Part shown: piece after piece, positions 55,156-64,000 of the stretch | Position numbering within the stretch: position 1 is the first letter of the stretch | Layout of the letters: every line of letters starts with the position of its first letter | DNA from: Pyrenophora tritici-repentis | Lineage: Eukaryota; Ascomycota; Dothideomycetes; Pleosporales; Pleosporaceae | Assembly: GCF_003171515.1 (NCBI RefSeq) | Contig: NC_089391.1 | Coordinates: forward strand, 2,232,001-2,296,000 | Length of the DNA: 64,000 bases | Direction: 5' to 3' | Translations under genes and position numbers: made by a program | The notes under the pieces: generated by a model | The model's database searches: none | The model's input: the letters and a program-made list of their open reading frames with translations, nothing else | What the model was told of the DNA's origin: nothing

Positions 55156-57560
55156 AATTGGAACACAATGCATCACACTGGGCCTGCTTTCGATGAGCAG
55201 AGACCCAGGGTGATCATGCGGTAAGGAATTTTTGCGTCGAGATCAGTCGAAAATATTCCCGAGGCATGCCAGATGCCAGTTCGGATAATCCTGGAATGCG
55301 AGTCCGGGAACAAAGTCGACAAGGTCTACCTGGAATTTGGAAGCTCGGAACATCCCGGAATACATCCGCGGATAAAGGCCGTACATGCCCATAGAGGACT
55401 TTTCATGAGGTAATTCGCCGCATTTTCTGCAACTGCGCCAAGTCCTTTGCCGCATCCGCAGAGGTGCATTGTCCGAAGAGAAATAACGATTCCGATACCC
55501 AGCACAGCATAAGGATCCAAGGGCGAATCCAAACGCAATCGAATTCGACGGTGGTCAAAGCTGTTAGAGACACTAAGCACAACGCCCATGTCTGACACAG
55601 ACATAGGTTTGCCATCGCTGTTAGTCGTCGATCAAGATGTCCGACCTTTTTTGAGGCCGACTTGTTGAGCACAGGGCTATGAGAGTGCACTGCTTGTCAG
55701 TCCAGATCTATGAAGACCAAGATCAGACTTAATGTGACCGTTACATCGAGAGCGGTTGATGTTGGTAGCGCCCAGTAGCATTCGGTTGGAGCCGCTAGGG
55801 GCATGCGAGAGGCCGGCAAGGGAGGATATGGCTTGACACCATCTTGCCACTGTCATGGGACTCCTCATCCCAATACCTGCATCGCCTTACCTGTCATACA
55901 TGCCACACATATGCGTGTCGAAGGCATGACCTGTTTTGTGGCAAGCATCGTCATGCATGCCAAACGTACAGGCAACGTGAACCACGCATACTCAAGCACA
56001 AGACTCCCCACCACAGCACTCCAGCATTGGAATCACCCAACAGCCGACGTTCCATGAGGACTGGCAGAGCCTTACCATCACATCGGGACAAACCTACATG
56101 ACCTTTCCAGCATTGGGGTAGGTTGGCCCGCACCATACCCGTTTAGCAAATTGCCCATCTTTGCCAAACCTAGAGAAAGACCATGTGGCTTCTTCAACCC
56201 TTCGATGACAAGGGTGCGAGTTAGCCCAGTGTGCCTCTTATACTGTCATCAGTCACAACAATACTGGGTGACAGTGGGAAGTGAGAATGTACATTGAGCA
56301 TTTGTGGTTGTGGAAGTATGAAGACCATTTCATGTACCCATAACAGGCCGTCGACAAAGAAAACATCAGACAAAGAAGTTGAGGTTTAGCGAGATGACTG
56401 AAGACTGATTGTCTGCGACAAGAGGTGATTGACGTCGAAGATGGAGATTGACTTTACGACAATGAGATGGATCATACTTCCCTTCCAGTGCTCGTCCATT
56501 GGCTGCGACGGCAGCTCATTGCCTCAAGTTGTATGACATACGATTCCGAAGATTATCGCAGAGGTACCCGTATGAGGTGATGAGCGTTAGTCAAGCGACA
56601 CCGTTAGCAGAGACACCGGGTATTGTGTCGTTGTCCACACAAGCGCTGCATGCGCTGTGGGGGGTATCGGCATGCCCGAACAAGCGTCATGAGGCTTGTC
56701 AGGACGTTGAGGTCTGCCCACAGCCTGGCGGATATGCATTCGAACGTCGCGGCAGCTGCAAGGAAGCCTGATTTATATCGGATAATGCGACGTCGGTATC
56801 ATGAAACAATGTTCCTGTTGGTGTTGCGTGCGAGCTACGTGGTCGCGGCTTCCTGTGCAAAAGGGACTTGCTTCATCGTCCGCCTTCCAAGACAAGACCT
56901 CATCCGAGTACACAGACAGCCTTCCGGTATACCCTACACCGCCACCTTATCCTGGCCGAAGCATCATATTGTATGGATGTGCCCGGGAAGGTTTGGTATG
57001 ATGCAGGGACGGCAACTGCGGCGATCGTATACGGCTACCCGGGTGACATGAAATACTTGACATAGTCGTGTCTAAACGTCCCTGTATGCGCCAGGTACGC
57101 CTATTTGGTGCGTATTCAGACTGTCAAATAGATTATGTCACCCAGGTGCGGCGGTCATGAAGCTGTCGGAGCTCGTATCGGCGGTGCGGAGGTGCGTGAG
57201 GTATCGTTGCTCGTCGATGCAAATGGGGTATCGGACATGGTATTCGCCTTCGTATCGTCATCGCCATCGCAGCCATGGTGAGTATGCAGAGCGGGCTGAC
57301 GTTCATGCCCGCCTTTGCTCCTCGTCAGGGTGGTCTGCTCAGCATGTTAGCAGATAGCCATGCGCATACGAGAGGGTGCAGAAACGCACGAGGCACTTAC
57401 CAGAGTGACTATTATGTCCCTCAGGCTGTTGTTGGCCATGTCTCTGGGGTGTGGGGGTGTTGGCAGAGGTAGATGTCCACCCGGTCGACCCCCGGCCGCC
57501 TTTAAGGACGCCGACAAACTCTGCAAAAGTACACAATGCTTGTGATAGGGCTCAAGAGTA

Positions 57561-57818
57561 ACATGAAAAGCTCTTACAGGGCTTCAGGCATCGTATGACC
57601 CTCATGCGGGCGTGTTGGGGTGAGGAAGTGAGGGAAGGTGCCGAAAGCTCAGCAGCCCAGGAGGCCGACGAGCCTACAAGAGCACACGATACATATGCAG
57701 AGGATGAGAATACCCATGAGAAGCTTCTCTAGGACTCTGCGCATCGTGCCACTCCTTTGTGGGCGTGTGGGGTAAGAGAAGCTGCCAAACCTCAGCAGCC
57801 CAAGAGGCCACCACGAGG
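57561..57818. repeat. Diverged direct duplication, about 150-bp period
   Basis: Copy A (57561-57673) and copy B (57713-57818) share, in order, CATGA(A/G)AAGCT, GCATCGT, GTGGGCGTGT-like, GGTGCC/GCTGCC and CTCAGCAGCCCA followed by GAGGCC. Confidence 0.6.
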
Positions 57819-59589
57819 CGATGAAGCGACGAGCAGCAAATAATGAAGTATTCTGAAGATGCCACAAGTCTCCTCTACAAGCAGAGCCTAATCTTGAGGC
57901 ATGAAAACGCTGTTGAGGGGTGGCGTTGGGGCTGGCCAGCATGATGGCTGGGCCACACCAAAAGTCGCGATGATCTGCTTGGTGTTGAGTATTGCCCTCT
58001 CTCACCAGGACCCCCACCACCCACCACTCCACAACAAAACGTCTTGAGATCTTCGGAGTACGCGGATATTACTTACAGCATCAATTCTATCCAGCTACGA
58101 CGGTTGCAGTATATCTTCATATGGATGTGAAGACTCCATGATGCTCCTTGGGTTGGCGCACGCGCAATCCGCGAGGCTCTGCGGCCGACGCGATAGCTTG
58201 CCTAGAGCCTCACGAACGGCTGCGCTGCGTGCAGATGGCAACAGCACCCCCAGCGACCATTTCTGACCCTGATAGCTTGAGAAACGAGGTCGCTGCAGCA
58301 GGGGAACCATCGTCGCAGCCTCTGCCGTTGCCCAGATCTCTGCATGCTCAGCCAACCATGCCAGCCACCGAGGAGCTGCTGCAGCAAGCTTAACTACCAT
58401 ACACTGCATCACCTTCCTACCATCCTCCTGCATCACAGAGAGGCTACTACGGGACAGTACAGCGACAGGGGCTCATCAATATTGATTCTCAAGCCACGAG
58501 AGACCAGGCAACGGGTGCTTCGGTGATCCCAGAGCTCGAGCAAGCAGGAGAGCGGCGTCACAAGGTACGAAGCGCATTGCCCACCAGCATCATGACGGCT
58601 TCTTCTGGCATCGTGTAGAGCCGCTTCGGTCACAACATAGTTCCCTGCAGCTCTTGCGGGGGCTTCCAAAGATAGATTGCGCCGCAGGGCAAGTACGAGG
58701 ACACCATCGCATACCCTGATGAGGCAGCCCAGATCGACAACATACACAGCACGTTGTCGCCAAGCTCCGGCGGATGAAGGAACACACCGGAGAAGCTCAT
58801 GCGTAATAGACGACCACGAAGAGCATCAATTATACATGGGTAGGCAATGCAGCAACGAGATTATAACGAGCAGGTACCAAATTGCTCCCTGTGAGTGACG
58901 AAGCCATATGGGTATACAAGCAGCTGGCGGCAGAATTGATCTGGTAGATCCCCAGTCGACTTACCAGTGATTCCTCGGCAGTTCGGCGCCAAATAAGCGT
59001 CGTTCAAGGGTTGCAGTTGATGACGGCAGACTATCCCGCACGCAGGTACACAGCATCCCCAACTTCTTCATTGAGCGAGTCACGCTGGCACTACTCTACT
59101 TCAATTCCAAGCTTCAATATACAAACAATACAGATCCCTACAAGACAGACACCCAACATGATCCCCGCATCGGATATTCTTCCTACTGTATACAAGCTTC
59201 CGCAAGCTTCATCCTTACCACAAGTGCGTGTCTGGTAAGCTCGTGCTCGGCCATCGGTTTAATACCCTCCGCAAGAGAGAGTTTGTTAGGGTGGCCATAC
59301 ACATCGTTCGGGACAGGACTCTCCTTGCACGGTGCGCGGATGGTCCTCCGCAATTTGTTAATGCATCCTTGTCCCCGTTATCCTTACGCCGCTGATGCTA
59401 TTGAAACATGGTGTTTACCCGTGACACCGTCCGGGGACGATGGGATTTCCATCAATAGACGATCGACACCTTAAGTTACATGGACAGGCATTAAGCTAGT
59501 ACTTTTAGACCATGAGGAAGTATATCTCAGTCCCTGTGCTCATGCGTCGATGGTCGTGAGCTGCATCGTGATCTCCCAAATACAAAATC

Positions 59590-61098
59590 ATGATGCGTTT
59601 TCTTAATATCGCAACGTCGGCCTTGCTGGCTTCAGTCGTGAATGCATCGCTTCAGATTGTACCGGGAGCGACTTGGACTGCGGTATGTCCCTATACTATC
59701 CCTGTATCTACGACCGCTGACATAACGTTAGACAAACACTGGTCAACACATCCAAGCCCACGGCGGTGGCATCATCAAAGATAGCAATAAGTGGTATTGG
59801 TGAGCCTTAGCTACACTACTATGATACAGACCCGAATTATGCTCACATACAGGCAAGGGTCGGAGAGGACAAGACTAATGGCTCTGCATTCCAGAACGTG
59901 AACTGTTACTCGTCTACCAATCTTGTAGAATGGACTTACGAAGGTGCTCTACTCTCACGTACCTCATCCGGTGACCTAGGCCCCAACCGTGTAATTGAAA
60001 GGCCAAAGATCATGCACAATAAGCAAACCGGCAAGTATCTACTGTGGATGCACATCGACAGTTCCGATTACAAAGAAGCAAAGATCGGCGTAGCAATAGG
60101 CGACACCGTCTGCGGAAAATACACCTACGTGCGTAGCGAGCAACCCTTGGGCTTCCAAAGCCGAGATTCCGGAGTCTTCGTCGACGACGACGGCAAAGGT
60201 TACCTCCTCACCGAAGACGTACGTACCCCCCTCTCACCAGCCCACAGCTCCATCTCAACTAACACCCCCCCAGCGTGAGAATGGCCTCCGCATAAACGGC
60301 CTCTCAGACACCTACCTCAACATAACAAAAAACATCTACACCTGGAAAGAAAAATACGAAGCACCCGCCCTAATCAAGCGGTCGGGAGTTTACTTCATGT
60401 TCGCGTCCCAACTCTCCGGTTGGAACCCCAACGACAACTACTACAGCACCGCCACCTCGCTCTCCGGCCCCTGGTCCTCATGGCAGAAATTCGCAGACTC
60501 GGGTTCTAATACTTATGCTTCACAAACGACTTTCGTCCTCCCGCTTGGAAACAACAATTTCATGTACATGGGCGACCGCTGGGTGTCGTCTAACCTCATG
60601 CGGAGTACTTATATCTGGCTGCCGCTCACCCTCTCCGGCACCACGGCATCCATGAAGAATGCTGTGAACTGGATCTTGGACCCCAGCACGGGCGCGTCAT
60701 CCGCCGGGCCCACAGAAAACGCCTACGAAGGTGAATCAGCCACGCTTTCCAACGGCGCGAAAACGATTTCGTGTTCAGGTTGCTCTGGCGGGTCAGCAGC
60801 TGGCTACATTGGGGGACCCACGGTCGGCGGCGTGACGATTGCGAATGCGCAAAGTGATGTTGCGGGGCGCACGACGCTGAGAATCAAGCATAGGAATGGC
60901 GATGATGGACAGAGATATGCGAGTGTGGTGGTCAATGGCAAGGCGCAGAAGGCGGCGTTTTTGCCGAGTGGAGGGAGTGAGCCGGGGAGTTCGGTTGTCC
61001 ATGTGGATTTGAAGAGCGAGGGGAATGAAATAAAGCTGGTGGGTGTGGATGGTGGGTGGGGGCCGGATGTTGATAGGGTTTTTGTGCCGGTTAGTTAG
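59590..61098 (+). CDS. GH43 exo-beta-1,3-galactanase with C-terminal CBM35, secreted
   Basis: Trims beta-1,3-galactan backbones of plant arabinogalactan proteins; resembles GH43 subfamily 24. Exons 59590-59682, 59732-59799, 59858-60218 and 60274-61098; 448 residues. A signal peptide (about 19 residues, LLASVVNA cleavage region) precedes LQIVPGATWTA. GH43 blocks are HIQAHGGGII, DKTNGSAFQNVNCYSSTNL, VIERPKIM, LGFQSRDSGVFVDDDGKGYL, WKEKYEAPALI, and SNTYASQTTFVLPLGN (the SQTT Gln replaces the usual catalytic base in this subfamily). From about 345, AYEGESATLSNGAKT starts a CBM35. Exon 3 uses the second of two AGs five bases apart (AAG/GGTCGG); only that choice keeps VGEDKTNG in frame. It converges on the cutinase gene. 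Confidence 0.9.
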
Positions 61099-61939
61099 GG
61101 GGTGCCTGGGATAAGGTGGGTGGTGTGGTTGTCCGTGTGGCGGTCTTTCCAATCCACAGTCACTGCTTGACTGACGTCTTTTCAACCCGAACAAATGCAT
61201 CCCGCTTTAGGCAAAAAAGTCGTACAAACCATTGATTACAGCGGCACTCTCCGGTACTGGTAGAGTAGGGGACCTGGGGTCTATGTGGTCCATGCAGTCA
61301 AACACGTTCTGTTTCGCGTAGGCGAGTCGTTCGCTGTGACGAAACGCGTAACGTTGATTTTTCTAGTCTCAGAATTTATGTGTTCTTTGGTACGTTATGC
61401 GATCTAAGTACGGGTAGAAGGGTTAGTAGGGGTCATAGCGATTGTGTCTTTAAAAGTAAGGATAGGAATAGGAATAGGAATTTGCGTGATAGTAGGATGT
61501 GTGGAATAGAGAGACTGTAATGTGGAATTATGTCACGGTTTGGGGTCTCTCCTGCTCTGCTCCTGTAGTCGCAACTTACCTTTGTAATGGACCGATGCCT
61601 ATCTGGGACTAGCGCTGTTGACGGTCACCCACCTACATATACAGTTTGTAGACTCAGACAATACAACCTCAGTTCAATCCTTCAATTCTTCCAGCACCCA
61701 CTATCCCCCACAAATTATGTGTGAATCATTTATTAGTACTATAACGAATTCAAATTATATGTCATGAGGGAACGATCAAGCGTCCCAGATACATGTATGT
61801 ATACATTAAGCTGAGCCTGCAGCCATTCATCTCATCGACCATAATATTGTACATGACCTGGACAAAGGAAACCCCATCCATATCAAGGCGAGCAATCTCA
61901 TCCCAACCTATCCAATCCTTGTCCCTTGATCCTCAGCAT
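61099..61939. other. Convergent intergenic
   Basis: 841 bp of 3' sequence between galactanase and cutinase. It contains a short GGAATA microsatellite near 61460-61482 and A/T-rich DNA; no gene. Confidence 0.45.
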
Positions 61940-62667
61940 CTACGAAACATAAAACTTGGCCACCCGCTCAGGAGCAAGACCAGGTAGCAGGTCACGCTTC
62001 GCCTTCGCCGCCGCCATCTTGCCGACAACAAAATTAGCCGCCTGACCCGCGTTCGCGCCATACGACAGATGCGGTGGCAGGATAACAGCCTGGCCAGCGC
62101 AAATGAGGTCGCCAGTTGCACAGATGATTTTGGTGTCTGCAGCAGCGACATTACCAACAGGCTTGCCGTTGTTTGGGTCACCGAAGATAACGGAGCTGGA
62201 GACAAAGGCTGTGTCTGCGGCGCTAAGCATAGAGGCGGCGTTGTGTACGAGTTGGCCTCCTTGACTGTGATTTTGTTAGAGACTTGTCCTAAGGAGGTCG
62301 GGTGGGAGGAAATGACTTACGAGTAGCCTGCCATGACCAATGTGGTGTCTGGGCATGCGGCCCTGACCTGACCGACCATGGTCGCCATCAACTTGCTGCC
62401 TCCTGCGTCGCCACCGACAAGAAAACCCGGGACATCAGCTGGGTAGGCGATGCCTTGTACGGCGACGTTGCTGGCTCCCATCATTGCGCCGACGGCACTG
62501 ACGAAAGGTGGTCCTGCCACGCTGCCCATGTTGCCCAGTTCTGTTGTGCCACGGGCGAAGAGGATAGTCATTGCCTTGCAGCCACTGCCGTTTGTTACAT
62601 CGTTCTGTGTGATGGACGTGAGGGCGGCCAGGGTAGTGGCTGGCAGGAAGAAGAGAACGGACTTCAT
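61940..62667 (-). CDS. Cutinase, secreted serine esterase
   Basis: Hydrolyses the polyester cutin of plant cuticle. Exons 62667-62321 and 62264-61940, joined across a 56-bp intron (TC/GTAAGT, ATCACAG acceptor) that splits the catalytic Ser codon; 223 residues. Signal peptide MKSVLFFLPATTLAALT. Catalytic triad: Ser116 in GYSQG, Asp168 in GDLICAG, His181 in PHLSYG; the 13-residue Asp-His spacing matches the Fusarium enzyme. Cys in GCKAM, ACPDT, IICATGDLIC fit the two usual disulfides. It starts at ILFARGTTELGNMG-type text after the signal, as in fungal cutinases. An A/T-rich TATAATAAG element lies about 60 bp upstream. Confidence 0.94.
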
Positions 62668-64000
62668 GATGATATGCTTGTGGGAGTGTGAGATGGTGTG
62701 TGGAGAAGAGTATGCGATGCTTATTATAAGAGATAACTGCGAAGTGGGTATTGTGAGAAGGAGAAGAAGAGATGATTAAAAGGCTGATTGTCGAATTGAG
62801 AGTGGCAGCCTGTCTACCTTATTATAAGCCAACCCACCTATCTATCACGCGGTCACTGCCGAGGATATTGTAAAGCTCCAAGCCCTTCAAACACTGTACA
62901 CCTACCTGTCATGTTTCCACGTACTGTGGAAATAGACCGCGAGCTCATGCAGAATTCTGTAGAGAACCTGTATTGGCAGCCAGATGCGTCGTGAGAACAA
63001 GGTCCATCCATCTTTGGATATCAACCTGAGCTCATCCGTGAACGGGATTGGTGTCGTGCTAGGAGACATAACCGCAAGAGGACATCAGTTGTTTCGGCAT
63101 GCCTGGACAAGTCCTGCGACTCCAAGTGCCGAGGTAGGTGGTTGATGTGTGACATGGATGCGACGGGCGGAGAGGCGGTAGGAACGGCACGGGATGATCG
63201 ATCTGAGGTACTTGGCGAAGTTTCTACTAGTTAGGCATCAGTTCCGTGATCCGCTTCCTTCTTTTTTGACATTCGTCGCAGCTCATGAGGCGATCTAGCC
63301 CTGTCAATTGTACCATCTCTGTGGCGCAATCCTTTAAGCGCGCGCTGCGAAACCAAGGCTCATACTACAACACGTGGATTCGTGTTGCGCCATTGAGGTC
63401 ATGGCTCATGGCATTGACTTCTGTCACGGCGTGTCTGTATTCTGTGGGTGTTTCAGCAGCCCGTACCAGGTCTCCGGTTCTCGTATCATATTGCGTTTCA
63501 TAAGTGAGGCCGTGGTCTGTTCCAAACCCACGGTAGCCAAGATTCCGAGGGTAGGACCGTGTTTCCAGAGTCGCTCGGGTAATGACGATGCATCTGGCGT
63601 CCGAGGCTTGGTGCGCTTGTCCAGACGCCAAGGCTGCGCCTCATATGCTTTGTTGCAACATCCAGTCCCAAGGATATGAGCACGGCTGATCAGAGCCAGA
63701 GGTAATCATAGTGTTTATCCCGTATATCCAGTAATGCGTAGATAGTGTGGCTGTTGGGTAGGTAGGATGCAGTGCAGTGCCATGGTCTGCCGATCTATGC
63801 CCGTATGGGTAGTGTCTTTTCCCAGACCTGCGCAGCGCAGCGCAGAAAGGGCATCGCTGACAACCGTCTATCGTGTCAATTCAGAAAATTTGCAGGGCTC
63901 ATGAGTTGAAAAATGGGTGAAAAGGGCGCAGATGGTGGTGTGCCTTAGAAGATGTGGACCTGAAAACCGCCCCGCTGTCGCTCAAAACGGAAGGTGCAAG
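62668..64000. other. Cutinase upstream region to window end
   Basis: 1.3 kb. The first 200 bp are the cutinase promoter side. A frame at 63631-63365 (-) reads a polar peptide (TDHGLTYETQYDTRTGDLVR) that could be a remnant, but overlapping frames are open too. A CGCAG repeat is at 63829-63844. No gene is called. Confidence 0.35.

Larger units (their letters stand above)
53683..59589. other. Gene-poor stretch right of the hAT element
   Basis: 5.9 kb with a MITE, a polypurine tract and a duplication (listed separately) but no recognisable gene. Open frames at 53790-54262, 55803-56101, 56499-57051, 57649-58032 and 58095-58436 overlap each other on both strands and show no family features. Confidence 0.45.

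Noticed and set aside
63365..63683. Genes near the right edge
   Set aside because: Three overlapping frames on both strands are open with no recognisable content; no basis to choose.
1..64000. tRNA or rRNA genes
   Set aside because: I looked for T-loop GGTTCRA-type cores with flanking stems and for rRNA-like blocks and found none convincing; a tRNAscan run would settle it.

Overview
The window is nuclear DNA of a filamentous ascomycete, most likely a plant-associated Dothideomycete (Pleosporales-like). This rests on short GT-AG introns of about 47-86 bp with CTAAC/CTGAC branch sites, fungal-only protein architectures (BAR-PH-ArfGAP, Zn2Cys6 regulator, PDGG-type MFS carrier), and secreted plant-wall enzymes (GH7 cellobiohydrolase, GH43/CBM35 exo-galactanase, cutinase). 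Species cannot be fixed without a search.

Layout. 1-13 kb is a compact conserved housekeeping block: a Na+/Ca2+-exchanger-type transporter (3' end outside the window), condensin subunit BRN1/CAP-H, a BAR-PH-ArfGAP protein, ATP11 and PEX10. 13.5-19.7 kb is decayed: two related, broken genes with viroplasmin/RNase H1-N-type domains, a 1.3 kb tract with extreme strand asymmetry, and a WSC-domain fragment. 20-36.5 kb is a sparse accessory stretch: an MFS monocarboxylate-type carrier, a four-exon gene for a 106-residue protein with Cys at almost every third residue, a Zn2Cys6 transcription factor, a GH7 cellobiohydrolase whose first intron is GC-AG, and several unrecognised genes.

38.8-46.5 kb is a young Ty3/gypsy chromovirus: identical 179-bp LTRs, 5-bp target duplication, and a textbook -1 frameshift signal at the gag stop, but two other frame breaks. 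50.3-53.7 kb is a complete hAT transposon with an unbroken 856-residue transposase, 20-bp terminal inverted repeats and an 8-bp target duplication. Between and after these lie diverged repeats and a 162-bp hAT-type MITE (8-bp target duplication). 59.6-62.7 kb carries a GH43/CBM35 galactanase and a cutinase, facing each other.

Reading as a whole: a syntenic core gives way to a transposon-rich accessory region whose few intact genes are wall-degrading or of unknown function. The two large transposons look recent and show no obvious RIP damage. The strongest candidate for something undescribed is the period-3 Cys protein at 22.6-23.4 kb.
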